From: Candidatus Dormiibacterota bacterium
Lineage (GTDB): Bacteria > Acidobacteriota > Polarisedimenticolia > Gp22-AA2
Reading direction: 5' to 3'
Length of the DNA: 43,136 nt
NCBI GenBank assembly: GCA_035635555.1
Contig: DASQAT010000051.1
Span: forward strand, 1 to 43,136
Part shown: piece after piece, positions 33,630 through 41,468 of the stretch
Numbering within the stretch: position 1 is the stretch's first letter
How the letters are laid out: every line of letters starts with the position of its first letter
Position numbers and translations under genes: made by a program
The notes under the pieces: model-generated
Databases searched by the model: none
What the model was told of the DNA's origin: nothing
Seen by the model: the letters and a program-made list of their open reading frames with translations, nothing else

Positions 33630-33646
33630 GTAGACTGGATGTCTAC
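33630..33646 (+). promoter_or_regulatory. GTAGAC/GTCTAC dyad near the start of the secreted protein gene
   Basis: Perfect 6-bp dyad GTAGAC-TGGAT-GTCTAC overlapping a possible -10 (TAGACT, 33631-33636) upstream of the GGAGGG site for ATG 33663. Could be an operator or RNA hairpin; short enough to be chance. Confidence 0.3.
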
Positions 33647-33662
33647 TCCGGGGAGGGACGGG

Positions 33663-34598
33663 ATGAGGGTGTCGCTGCGGGGAGCATGCTGCACGGCCGC
33701 GCTGTTGCGCGCGGGCCTCGCGCTGGCCTGCCTGATCGTCTCCCCGGCCACCGCATCGGCGCAGGCCGACCGGCCGGCGGAGGAGACGCTGCTGTCGTTG
33801 CAGGAACGCGGGCGTCTGATCGCCCTCTACCTGCAGGCTGTTGACCGGACGGCCGATCTCCTCAAGGCCCAGGGAAGCGGCGCGCCTCCCTCGGACCGCA
33901 CCGTGGTCCTCCCGGACAGCGCCGGCTGGCGCGTCGTCTGCCTCAAGGATCTGACGAAGGAGCCCGGCATGGCCGCCCCTGCCCGCGGCGGGCTCTCGAT
34001 CGTGGGCGAGACCACCTTCAGCCCGGACTCCGGGCAGGTGGGGACGCTCGGCCTGATCGTGCCGCCGCGATCGGCCCCGGCGACGATCCAGGCGTACAGC
34101 CGCGCCCTGGACGAGGCCGAGAGCGCGACGCTCAGCCGTCCCGAGGCCGGGCCGCCGTTCGTGGACGCGGTGATCCGGGAGAAGGACTCCACGTTCACGG
34201 TGTACGTCATCTCGCAGAAGCCGGATGAGGCGGCGCCCGCGCCCGCCACGCCGCCGAGCATCGTGATCGGGCGCGATTTCATCGTCAGGGTCGCGGCGAA
34301 CGGCCGGCAGGTACTTTCCGTTGACAGGCTGCACGACAGCGTGGCCTCCCTGTCGCTCCTGCCGCGCGCGCCCGGCGCGCCGCTTTTGCACGAGCACGAC
34401 AAGGGAGATCTCCCGGCTCCCACCGACGTGGCCCTGGTGATGCGCCAGCCGGTCTTAGCGCCGCTCCTGGTCCTGACGGGACGCTTCATGTTCCGCGTCG
34501 ATCGGGAGGGAGGGGTCACCTGGCTCGGTCCGAACCCGACACCCTTGGTGAAACCCGCCCCGAGCCCGCCCCCCCCGGGTCGGGGAGGCGCGCGGTGA
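33663..34598 (+). CDS. secreted hypothetical protein (311 aa)
   Basis: A 311-residue protein with a signal peptide of about 35 residues (ending SPATASAQA). The mature part starts with a helix (EETLLSLQERGRLIALYLQAVDRTADLLKAQ) and is then mostly beta and loop sequence, finishing in a proline-rich tail. I do not recognise a family. ATG 33663 has GGAGGG about 5 nt upstream and is preferred over the upstream open frame. Its stop overlaps the GTG of the DCC-domain fusion, so the two proteins are probably made together. Confidence 0.78.
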   Translation: MRVSLRGACCTAALLRAGLALACLIVSPATASAQADRPAEETLLSLQERGRLIALYLQAVDRTADLLKAQGSGAPPSDRTVVLPDSAGWRVVCLKDLTKEPGMAAPARGGLSIVGETTFSPDSGQVGTLGLIVPPRSAPATIQAYSRALDEAESATLSRPEAGPPFVDAVIREKDSTFTVYVISQKPDEAAPAPATPPSIVIGRDFIVRVAANGRQVLSVDRLHDSVASLSLLPRAPGAPLLHEHDKGDLPAPTDVALVMRQPVLAPLLVLTGRFMFRVDREGGVTWLGPNPTPLVKPAPSPPPPGRGGAR

Positions 34599-35926
34599 GC
34601 GCCCCGGCCCGCTACGTCGCGCTGTACGACGGCGACTGCAGGTTCTGCATACGCTGGCGGGATCGGATGATCCGGCGCGATTCGAAAAGGGCGATCGAGT
34701 GGGTGTCGGTGCACGATCCGTCGGTCACGACGCGCTTCCCCGGCATCGACCGCGAAGACGCGCTGCGCCAGATGTGGGTCTACACTCCCGACGGATCGGT
34801 CCACAAGGGGGCGGAGGGCTGGCGCATCCTGTTCGGCGTTCTGGATGGACTCTCGTGGGTGTCCGGCCTCTACAGGATACCGGGTGTCCCCTTCGTGATG
34901 GACCGCGTCTACCGTTACATCGCGGCGCGGCGGTATCGCCTGTCCTGCAGCAACGCCGCCTGTCGCGGGCAGGCGGGCGCCGGTCCGCGGGCGCTCGGTC
35001 TTCTGGCCCTGCTGGTCCCGACGCTGGTCGCGTCGACCTCGGTCTGGGGTTGCGGGGAAGGCCCGCCCGACCTCGTGTCCGAGCGCCTGCAGGCGATCGC
35101 CGACCCGCAGGCCGAGGACGTCGTCCTCGCGATGTTCGAGGCGTACGGCCCCCACACCGCCTGGAGCGCCCACCACAACGTCGAGTACACGTACAGGCTG
35201 CAGCTCTACGCCGGCGGGAAGGAGCCGCAGAAGATCGTGCACCAGGTGCACCGGATCGATCTCGGCGCCGGCGAGAGATCGTTCGCCCAGGACCTCGAGG
35301 GGGCTGAACTCCAGGTGGTGAGGGTGGCGGGCTCGCGCATCGAGGTCATCCGGTCGGGCGCCCCGGTGACCGAGCCGACGCAGCTCGAGTTCCCGCGGGC
35401 CTTCATGCGGATCGCGCGCTTCACGTTTCTTCTTCCCTGGAACCTGCTCGACACGGAATCGCGCCTGCAGTACAGAGGAGAGAGGACGCCTCCCCGGGCG
35501 GGCCACGTGCCGTCCGACGAGTGCGATGTCGTGAGGCTCACCTTCGATGAGAAGGACCCGTCGCGCAAGGACGACTGGCACGACCTCTATGTGAGCCGCG
35601 TGAACCACCTCATCGACCGGATCCATTCGTACCGCGGGGAGGACCGGTCCTACTGGCTGTCGCTCTGGTCCGACCACAGGACATTCGGCGGCGTGCGCGT
35701 CGCGACGCGCCGCGAGACGCATGCCTCGGACGTGGCCGCCACGATCGGACCGCTCGAGGCGGTGGTGGAGTACTCGGACGTCCGCTTCGACGCCCCGTTC
35801 GGGGACGAGGTCTGGGCCGGCATGCCGGAGGAATCCGAGGCGCCGTCGATCCCGGCGGTCCCCGCCACCGCCGGCCGCCTCGCCCCGCCGGACCCGTCCG
35901 CCCCCCCGCGAAACGACGCGCAGTGA
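34595..35926 (+). CDS. DCC (DUF393) thiol-disulfide domain fused to membrane/lipoprotein-like C-terminal domain
   Basis: A 443-residue protein. Residues 5-125 form a DCC-family domain with the diagnostic YDGDCRFCIRW (C15, C18), usually found as small soluble thiol-disulfide proteins of about 120-140 residues. A hydrophobic segment at about 133-152 (ALGLLALLVPTLVASTSVWGC) ends in a lipobox-like VWGC (C153), followed by a ~290-residue domain with many aromatic and charged residues (TYRLQLYAGGKEPQ, CDVVRLTFDEKDPSRKDDWHDLY, VNHLIDRIHSYRG). That part resembles exported outer-membrane-associated proteins. The gene looks like two proteins joined in one frame; no internal start with a ribosome site is obvious. 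GTG 34595 overlaps the preceding stop (GTGA). Confidence 0.72.
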   Translation: MSAPARYVALYDGDCRFCIRWRDRMIRRDSKRAIEWVSVHDPSVTTRFPGIDREDALRQMWVYTPDGSVHKGAEGWRILFGVLDGLSWVSGLYRIPGVPFVMDRVYRYIAARRYRLSCSNAACRGQAGAGPRALGLLALLVPTLVASTSVWGCGEGPPDLVSERLQAIADPQAEDVVLAMFEAYGPHTAWSAHHNVEYTYRLQLYAGGKEPQKIVHQVHRIDLGAGERSFAQDLEGAELQVVRVAGSRIEVIRSGAPVTEPTQLEFPRAFMRIARFTFLLPWNLLDTESRLQYRGERTPPRAGHVPSDECDVVRLTFDEKDPSRKDDWHDLYVSRVNHLIDRIHSYRGEDRSYWLSLWSDHRTFGGVRVATRRETHASDVAATIGPLEAVVEYSDVRFDAPFGDEVWAGMPEESEAPSIPAVPATAGRLAPPDPSAPPRNDAQ

Positions 35927-35944
35927 GTTGCGGGCCTCCTCCGA

Positions 35945-35962
35945 CCGGAGTATCTTCTCCGG
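35945..35962 (+). other. 6-bp perfect hairpin upstream of the tiny ORF
   Basis: CCGGAG (35945-35950), loop TATCTT, CTCCGG (35957-35962). It ends 6 nt before the extended Shine-Dalgarno sequence and could affect access to it. No T-tract, so not a terminator. Confidence 0.5.
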
Positions 35963-35968
35963 TACACG

Positions 35969-35987
35969 AGAAAGGAGGTGGTCCAGC
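35969..35987 (+). promoter_or_regulatory. hyper-extended Shine-Dalgarno sequence
   Basis: AGAAAGGAGGTGGTCCAGC is complementary to the conserved bacterial 16S rRNA 3' tail (GCTGGATCACCTCCTTTCT) over 19 consecutive positions with a single G-U wobble, far longer than the usual 4-8. It ends 2 nt before ATG 35990. The organism's own 16S tail is not in the window, so the canonical tail is assumed. Confidence 0.75.
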
Positions 35988-35989
35988 AG

Positions 35990-36049
35990 ATGAGTTATCA
36001 CAGTAGAAGCGAGGTGTTCGACCGGACCCGTGAGGTGGCGGCAACTTAG
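35990..36049 (+). CDS. 19-codon small ORF / candidate leader peptide
   Basis: ATG 35990 to TAG 36047-36049 encodes MSYHSRSEVFDRTREVAAT. The GGAGG core lies 11 nt upstream within a 19-nt anti-SD match, making initiation here very likely if transcribed. The peptide is hydrophilic, with three Arg and no membrane segment or run of one amino acid, so classical amino-acid attenuation is not evident. A structured element follows 62 nt after the stop, before the aminotransferase gene. It could be a leader peptide, a stable small protein or a ribosome-binding decoy. Confidence 0.5.
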   Translation: MSYHSRSEVFDRTREVAAT

Positions 36050-36110
36050 GCGGACCCACGGTCATCGGGCCGCTCGGTATCTCCGCCTGAGGAATACCGG
36101 CCGGCCACCG

Positions 36111-36185
36111 AACCCGGAAGTCCCGGCGCAGGTCCAGCCGGGGCGGCGCGCTGCGCCGCAGACGCTTCCGGGTTTTCTCTTTCTC
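36111..36185 (+). terminator. terminator- or attenuator-like structured element
   Basis: AACCCGGAAG (36111-36120) pairs with CTTCCGGGTT (36165-36174); the 44-nt interior has a GCGGCG/CGCCGC hairpin. The outer stem runs straight into TTTTCTCTTTCTCT. This could end the DCC-fusion transcript or act as an attenuator ahead of the aminotransferase gene at 36325. The long interior is atypical for a simple terminator. Confidence 0.45.
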
Positions 36186-36324
36186 TGGTAGACTCGGCGC
36201 TTCAGCCGCACCATCTGCACCAGGCCGAGGCAGTCCCGGTGTCCCCCCGCCGGACCGGCCTGCATGGGACAGAACCCCCCAACGACGGGTGGTCCCGGTA
36301 CCGGGCGGCGGGGAGGTACGCAGG

Positions 36325-37665
36325 ATGTCCAGCACCTACGACGCGATCGTCAACCGCTACATCGAACGGACGAGGAAATCCCGCGAGCTGCACGGCGAGG
36401 CGAAGCGCCTCCTGCCTCGCGGCGTGTCCTCCAACTTCAGGGTGGTCGACCCGAACCCGATCTTCATCGAGACGGCGGTCGGTGCCGTGATCACGGACGC
36501 CGACGGCAACCGGTACACCGATTTCTCCAACGCGTTCGGTGCGCTGCTCGTCGGCCACGCCCACCCCAAAGTCGTCCAGGCGATCGAGTCGCAGGCGAAG
36601 CGCGGCACCCTGCACGCCATGCCGCACCGTCTGGAGATGTCCGTCGCGAAGGAGCTGAAGGAGCGCTTCGGCCAGGAGCAGTGGCGTTTCGCGAACTCCG
36701 GGACCGAGGCGACCATGCACGCCATCCGGCTGGCGCGCGGCTACACGGGGCGGTCCAAGGTGATCAAGTTCGAGGGGGGATACCACGGGGCGCACGACAC
36801 AGTCCTCGTCTCCAACAAGCCACCGCTGCGTCTGGCCGGCCTTCGATCCCGCCCGCGCGTGGTCAGCTGGAGCGAGGGGATCCCGGAGGAGTCCTACGCC
36901 CACACGCTGGTCGCCTCCTTCAACGACCTGAAGGGGGTGCGCGCCCTGTTCGAAGAGCACCTGAACGAGGTCGCCTGTCTCATCCTCGAGCCGATCATGA
37001 TGAACATGGGAGTGACCGAGCCGCTGCCGGACTTCCTGCCCGGTCTGCGCGCGCTGTGCAGCGAGTTCGGCGCCCTGCTCATCTTCGACGAGGTGAAGAC
37101 CGGCGTGAAGATCGCGCGCGGCGGCGCCACCGAGTATTTCAAGGTCAGACCGGACATCACCGTCCTGGCGAAGGCGATCGGCGGGGGGATGCCTCTGGCC
37201 GCGTTCGGCGCCTCGGCGGAGATCATGGAGGAGCTGAACTCGCTCCGCGTCATTCATGTCGGCACCTATGCCAGCAATCCGGTCACCCTCGCGGCGGCCG
37301 AGGTGACGCTCAAGGAGATCCTCACCGACGAGGCGTACCGCCGGGTGTTCTCCCTCAACAAGAGACTGGTCGACGGGTACAGCCAGATCATCCGCGACCA
37401 CGGCATGCCCTGCTACGCCAACGGAGTCGGCTGCATGGGGACGATCAACTTCAGGAAGGACGTCATCAAGGACTACCGCGACTGGGCCTCCGTCGACAAG
37501 CTCGCCTCGCAGGCCTGGTACCTGGCGATGCTGAACGAAGGGATCATCCCTCAGCCGCCCGGCCCCGACGAACAGTGGACGATCACGGTGCAGCACACCG
37601 AGGCCGACGTCGAAACGCACCTCAAGGCCTTCGCGAAGGTCGCACCCCTCCTGAAATCCCTCTGA
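36325..37665 (+). CDS. class III PLP aminotransferase, glutamate-1-semialdehyde aminomutase-like
   Basis: A 446-residue fold-type I, class III aminotransferase. Landmarks: ANSGTEATMHAIRLARGY (123-140; PLP phosphate site), FEGGYHGAHD (149-158), LLIFDEVKTGVKIARGG with D255, and Schiff-base K283 in LAKAIGGGMPLAAFG. Overall similarity is to glutamate-1-semialdehyde 2,1-aminomutase (HemL), but many catabolic relatives share it. ELHGEAKRLLPRGVSSNFR at the N-terminus is typical of the GSA-like catabolic clade. GGAGG lies about 9 nt before ATG 36325. The M20 peptidase gene starts 26 nt after its stop; a catabolic rather than haem role is more likely. Confidence 0.9.
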   Translation: MSSTYDAIVNRYIERTRKSRELHGEAKRLLPRGVSSNFRVVDPNPIFIETAVGAVITDADGNRYTDFSNAFGALLVGHAHPKVVQAIESQAKRGTLHAMPHRLEMSVAKELKERFGQEQWRFANSGTEATMHAIRLARGYTGRSKVIKFEGGYHGAHDTVLVSNKPPLRLAGLRSRPRVVSWSEGIPEESYAHTLVASFNDLKGVRALFEEHLNEVACLILEPIMMNMGVTEPLPDFLPGLRALCSEFGALLIFDEVKTGVKIARGGATEYFKVRPDITVLAKAIGGGMPLAAFGASAEIMEELNSLRVIHVGTYASNPVTLAAAEVTLKEILTDEAYRRVFSLNKRLVDGYSQIIRDHGMPCYANGVGCMGTINFRKDVIKDYRDWASVDKLASQAWYLAMLNEGIIPQPPGPDEQWTITVQHTEADVETHLKAFAKVAPLLKSL

Positions 37666-37691
37666 GGACCGCTCCGGGCGGTGACCAGTCG

Positions 37692-38840
37692 ATGAGCCGG
37701 GCGCGGGAGCTTCTCGCCTATTTCGAGGCACGCGGGGACCGGACCCTCGATCTGCTCGGGCGACTGGTCGCCATCGACTCGCCGACATCGGACAAGGGGG
37801 GGGTCGACCGGGTCGCGGCGCTCCTCGCCGCGGAGCTTCGGGAGGCGGGCGCGAGCGTCGACATCCTCCGTCAGGAGAGGGCCGGCGATGTCCTGAGGGC
37901 GGCGTTCGGCTCCCAAGGCGGGCGCCCCGCGATGCTCCTGGGTCACCTCGACACCGTCTGGCCGGACGGGGAGGCGGCCCGTCGCCCGTTCCGCGTCGAG
38001 GGCTCCTGGGCCTTCGGGCCGGGTGTCTTCGACATGAAGGTTGGGCTGGTGCTCTGCGTTCTCCTGGCGCGGGCGGCCAGGGAGAACGTCCTCAGGCCCT
38101 GCCTGCCGGTCGTCTGTCTCTTCAGCGGCGACGAGGAGACCGGGAGCCCGGCGTCGCGCGCGCACATCGAGGCGGAGGCTCGCGGCTCGCGCTACGTCCT
38201 GGGACTCGAGCCGAGCAATCCGGACGGCGGGGCGAAGACGGAGCGGAAGGGAGTCGGTCGGGTCGTCGTCGAGGTGCAGGGGGTCGCGGCCCACGCCGGC
38301 ATCGACCCGGAGAAGGGGGTCAACGCCATCGAGGAATTGGCGGCGCAGGTTCTGGCGGTCAAGCTCCTGGAATCGGGGCCGGCCGGGACCACGCTGCACG
38401 CGGGACTCATCGGGGGGGGCGTGGCGAAGAACGTCATAGCACCCAAGGCGCGCGCCGAGTTCGACGTGCGCGTCCCGTCGCTTCCGGAGTGGAGACGCGT
38501 GGAGACGGCCGTCCTCAATCTGCGGACGCGCCACCCGAAGGCCCGCCTGCGCGTCGAGGCGGCCCTGACCCACCCCCCCATGGTCCGCACCGAGGCGATC
38601 GCCTCCCTGTACGGGAAGGCCCGGCGGGTGGCGGGGGAGCTTGGCTTCGACCTGCGGGAAGGATCGACCGGAGGGGGGAGCGACGGGTCGTACTGCGCCG
38701 CGCTCGGTGTTCCGATCCTCGACGGTCTCGGTGTCGAAGGGGAAGGGGCGCATGCCGTGAGCGAAAGGGTGCGCACCGACCGGATCGCATGGCGGGCCGC
38801 CTTCCTGGGCTCCCTGCTCGAGCAGGTCGAAGGCGCCTAG
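37692..38840 (+). CDS. M20 family metallopeptidase (glutamate carboxypeptidase-like)
   Basis: A 382-residue zinc peptidase of the M20/ArgE/CPG2 family. Metal and catalytic residues are visible: LLGHLDTVWPDG (H85, catalytic D87), FGPGVFDMKVG (D114), and SGDEETGSP (E148 catalytic base, E149). The dimerisation domain starts near GVAAHAGIDPEKGVNAIEEL, and the C-terminal lid has a GSDGSYCAALGVPILDGLG metal-loop segment. The best match is glutamate carboxypeptidase (CPG2-like), which removes C-terminal glutamate; exact substrate is unknown. No leader peptide, so cytoplasmic. Possibly one transcript with the upstream aminotransferase. Confidence 0.93.
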   Translation: MSRARELLAYFEARGDRTLDLLGRLVAIDSPTSDKGGVDRVAALLAAELREAGASVDILRQERAGDVLRAAFGSQGGRPAMLLGHLDTVWPDGEAARRPFRVEGSWAFGPGVFDMKVGLVLCVLLARAARENVLRPCLPVVCLFSGDEETGSPASRAHIEAEARGSRYVLGLEPSNPDGGAKTERKGVGRVVVEVQGVAAHAGIDPEKGVNAIEELAAQVLAVKLLESGPAGTTLHAGLIGGGVAKNVIAPKARAEFDVRVPSLPEWRRVETAVLNLRTRHPKARLRVEAALTHPPMVRTEAIASLYGKARRVAGELGFDLREGSTGGGSDGSYCAALGVPILDGLGVEGEGAHAVSERVRTDRIAWRAAFLGSLLEQVEGA

Positions 38841-38846
38841 AAAAAT

Positions 38847-39578
38847 TCAGCTCAACGCCTGCAGCGCCACCAGGACCAGGCCGACCGGAACGCCGACCAT
38901 CAGTCCCGCAAGCACGAACGCGCCGAACGCCCTCCAGGCGGAGAAACGCTCTGCCTCCGCGATGCACTTCAGCGTGATCAGGAATCCCCAGATGCCGATC
39001 AGGTCGTGCGCCAGCTGCAGGAATCCGAAGAGAAGCGCCGCGGGCGGGTTCCCCTCGATGGTCGCGGGGAGGGACTGGAAGGTCTTCTCACCGAGGAGCG
39101 CGGCTCTCGGCAGCCAGAGCGCGAGGCCCCAGATCGCCGGCGCGTAGCTCCACGCCAGAGCCGCCATGACCGCGGACATGCGTCCCTGGCCCCCCAGCCA
39201 GCGGCCCGCCAGACCCACCAGGCTCGTCAACAGGAACAGGGCCAGGATGCCGCCGACGGCCCCGCCCGCAATGCAGACGACGAGGACGACCGACGCGGGA
39301 TGTGTGTCACCGAAGCCGGAGGTGGACGCGAGCCTCAGAGCTCCGGCCACACCACCCAGGGCGGCGAGCCGGTACACCGAGCGGCGCGGGTCGGAGTCGA
39401 GGATCTGCCGGAGCGTGGCGCGCGGGCGGGTCCAGATCGAGATCCAGGGGACCAGCGGCTCGGCCGGAGCGGCCGAACCGGCCTGAGTGCCGGAGGAGGA
39501 GGTGACGACCGGTGGCGGTTCGAGGAGCGGGGGTGGCGTCGCTCCGTGCGCGCCCGGAGCAGAGGTCATCTCGCTCAT
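38847..39578 (-). CDS. Yip1 domain membrane protein
   Basis: A 243-residue membrane protein. A Pro/Ala-rich cytoplasmic N-terminus (1-45) leads to WISIWTRPRATLRQILDSDP, the opening motif of bacterial Yip1-domain proteins, and then five hydrophobic helices (about 68-85, 96-122, 137-158, 182-203, 215-241). Function of bacterial Yip1 proteins is not established. A GGGGGAG site precedes ATG 39578. It converges on the M20 gene, 6 bp away. Confidence 0.85.
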   Translation of the reverse strand: MSEMTSAPGAHGATPPPLLEPPPVVTSSSGTQAGSAAPAEPLVPWISIWTRPRATLRQILDSDPRRSVYRLAALGGVAGALRLASTSGFGDTHPASVVLVVCIAGGAVGGILALFLLTSLVGLAGRWLGGQGRMSAVMAALAWSYAPAIWGLALWLPRAALLGEKTFQSLPATIEGNPPAALLFGFLQLAHDLIGIWGFLITLKCIAEAERFSAWRAFGAFVLAGLMVGVPVGLVLVALQALS

Positions 39579-39694
39579 CGAACTCCCCCTCGGAGCAACC
39601 CCTCCGCCCGCGGGCTCGGAGCGCCGGCGCCATCGGACGCCGGCCGCCCGTCGGGCGGAGGAGCGGACTCCGTCACTCGCGGCTTCTGTCCTGG

Positions 39695-39720
39695 CGCCCG
39701 AGCCTGCGCGGACTCGGGCG
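39695..39720. other. 8-bp hairpin downstream of the SWIB gene
   Basis: CGCCCGAG (39695-39702), 10-nt loop, CTCGGGCG (39713-39720), in the 174-bp gap between the SWIB stop (39753) and the Yip1 start. It could slow or end minus-strand transcription but has no U-tract. Confidence 0.4.
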
Positions 39721-39752
39721 GCCGCGGAGACGGGTGATCCGCGCGACGAGGT

Positions 39753-40022
39753 TTACTTGAGGTGCTTGGAGACCAGCTTGGTCATCTCGAACATGCTGAC
39801 CTGCTTCTTGCCGCCGAAGACCTTCTTGAGCGACTCATCCGCGTTGATCATGCGGCGGTTCTTGCTGTCCTGGAGCTTGTTCTTCTTGATGTAGTCCCAC
39901 AGCTTCTTGGTCACCTGCGTGCGCGGCAACGCCTTCGACCCGATGACCTCGGCGAGCGCGTCGCTCGGCATCAGCGGCTTCATGAAAGCGGCGCTCGGCT
40001 TTCGACCTTTCTTGGCTGCCAT
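39753..40022 (-). CDS. SWIB/MDM2 domain protein
   Basis: An 89-residue protein that is almost entirely a SWIB domain: AAFMKPLMPSDALAEVIGSKALPRTQVTKKLWDYIKKNKLQDSKNRRMINADESLKKVF, ending with FEMTKLVSKHL. SWIB domains are best known from eukaryotic chromatin remodellers and chlamydial topoisomerase fusions; stand-alone bacterial copies are scattered and of unknown role, perhaps in DNA binding or nucleoid organisation. The N-terminus MAAKKGRKP is lysine-rich. GGAGGAG lies 3-4 nt before ATG 40022. Single-gene unit. Confidence 0.95.
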   Translation of the reverse strand: MAAKKGRKPSAAFMKPLMPSDALAEVIGSKALPRTQVTKKLWDYIKKNKLQDSKNRRMINADESLKKVFGGKKQVSMFEMTKLVSKHLK

Positions 40023-40157
40023 CTGCTCCTCCAGCTAGAGTGTTGGAATCGGACCGGACCGGCAAAACCGCCGAAACTCTACCACGGGTGAGGCCCGCCC
40101 GTTGCTGCGACGTCAAGAAGGCCCCGGGAGGGACGAGGCCGGGGATCGAGCGGGCGG

Positions 40158-41468
40158 TCACCGGTTCAGGAGCGACCAGGCCATCCCGACCAGTGCGCCG
40201 GCAGGGACGAGATACTGAATCGGCAGCCTGAACCGCACGATCGCGGCGAGCGATGCGAGCGCCAGGACCAGGGCGAACACGTCGAGGCCGCGGCCCGCGG
40301 GGAGCAGCACATGCGCGCCGAAGAACGTCGCGAGGTTCAGGATCACGCCGACGACGGCCGACGTCACTCCCACCAGGGCGGCCTGCAGCCTGCGATTCCC
40401 GGCGAGCGCCTCCACGTACGGCGCCCCGACGAAAATGAACATGAAGCAGAAGAGGAAGGTGACGTAGGTCGTGATCAGCGCGCCGAGCACGCCGCTGGCG
40501 AGCGGGCTGAGACCGTGCGCCTGGTTCCAGGCGCCGATGAAGCCGACGTACTGGGTGACCATGATGAGCGGTCCGGGGGTCGATTCGGCGAGGGCCAGAC
40601 CCTGGATCATCTGGTCGGCGGTCAGCCAGCCGTACACGTTCACCGCCACGTGCGCGATGTAGCTGAGGACGGCGTACGCGCCGCCGAAGGTGATGAGCGC
40701 GGCCCGGGTGAAGAACAGGGCCTCCTTCACGAGGACGTCTCCGCCTCCCCGCCACAGGCGGAGGAGGCCCACGGGCAGCGCCCACAGCGCGGCGAACAGG
40801 AGAACGATCCGCGCGGCGCGTCCGGCCGGCGGGTAGGACGATCCGGTCGGGGCGGACCGGGCTCCCGGCACCGCTCGATTCGCGCCGGCGACGGGACGTT
40901 CCGCATCGGGCGTGCCTGCGCCGCGCGCGCGGACGGCCTCCGGAAGCGCGCGCTCGAGGAGGATGCCTGAGGCGGCGGCCGCCGCCACGATGAGCGGGAA
41001 CGGCACGGCGAAGAAGGCGATCGCGATGAAGGCCGCCGCCGCGAAGAGGTACAGGGCCGGATGGCGCAGGGTCCTTCGGCCGATCCGCAGCACCGCCTCG
41101 GCCACGATGGCGATCACGACCGGCCGCACGCCGTAGAGCAGGCCCGCCACAGCCGGAACATCGGCGTGCGCCGCCACCAGCCAGCTCAGGACCAGCAGGA
41201 CGAAAATCGAAGGCACCACGAAGAGCACGCCGGCGGCGATGCCGCCGGCCGTGCCGTGCAGGAGCCAGCCGATATACACGGCGAGCTGCTGGGCCTCCGG
41301 CCCGGGGAGGATCATGCAGAAGTTGAGGGCGCGCAGGAACTGCTCCTCCGGGATCCAGCGCCTGCGCTCGACGATCTCCCGGTGCATGATGGCGATCTGT
41401 CCGGCCGGTCCGCCGAAGTTGATGAACCCGAGCTTCACCCAGAAGCGCAGGGCCTCGCGGAAGCTCAC
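40158..41468 (-). CDS. chrA: chromate transporter ChrA family, two-domain form
   Basis: A 436-residue membrane protein with two repeated CHR domains, the long ChrA type. The first begins FREALRFWVKLGFINFGGPAGQIAIMH and contains the conserved LNFCMILPGPEAQQLAVYIGW; the second has FFTRAALITFGGAYAVLSYI and LALAESTPGPLIMVTQYVGF. A ~60-residue hydrophilic linker separates them. Proton-driven efflux of chromate is the family's known activity; not all members confer resistance. GTG 41468 overlaps the stop of the DUF486 gene (GTGA); a second GTG at 41471 is equally possible. Confidence 0.93.
   Translation of the reverse strand: MSFREALRFWVKLGFINFGGPAGQIAIMHREIVERRRWIPEEQFLRALNFCMILPGPEAQQLAVYIGWLLHGTAGGIAAGVLFVVPSIFVLLVLSWLVAAHADVPAVAGLLYGVRPVVIAIVAEAVLRIGRRTLRHPALYLFAAAAFIAIAFFAVPFPLIVAAAAASGILLERALPEAVRARGAGTPDAERPVAGANRAVPGARSAPTGSSYPPAGRAARIVLLFAALWALPVGLLRLWRGGGDVLVKEALFFTRAALITFGGAYAVLSYIAHVAVNVYGWLTADQMIQGLALAESTPGPLIMVTQYVGFIGAWNQAHGLSPLASGVLGALITTYVTFLFCFMFIFVGAPYVEALAGNRRLQAALVGVTSAVVGVILNLATFFGAHVLLPAGRGLDVFALVLALASLAAIVRFRLPIQYLVPAGALVGMAWSLLNR

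Larger units (their letters stand above)
35927..36324 (+). other. 398-bp intergenic region with tiny ORF and several hairpins
   Basis: Between the DCC fusion and the class III aminotransferase lie, in order: a CCGGAG-TATCTT-CTCCGG hairpin (35945-35962), the extended Shine-Dalgarno and 19-codon ORF (35969-36049), a GGTAT/ATACC hairpin near 36077-36099, and the structured T-rich-ended element at 36111-36185. The layout resembles a leader region that could regulate the aminotransferase gene. Confidence 0.6.

Noticed and set aside
35967-35989. Fragment of a 16S rRNA gene 3' end on the minus strand
   Set aside because: The resemblance is limited to about 20 nt covering the anti-SD tail; the preceding helix 45 sequence of 16S is absent, so a long SD on the plus strand is the better reading.
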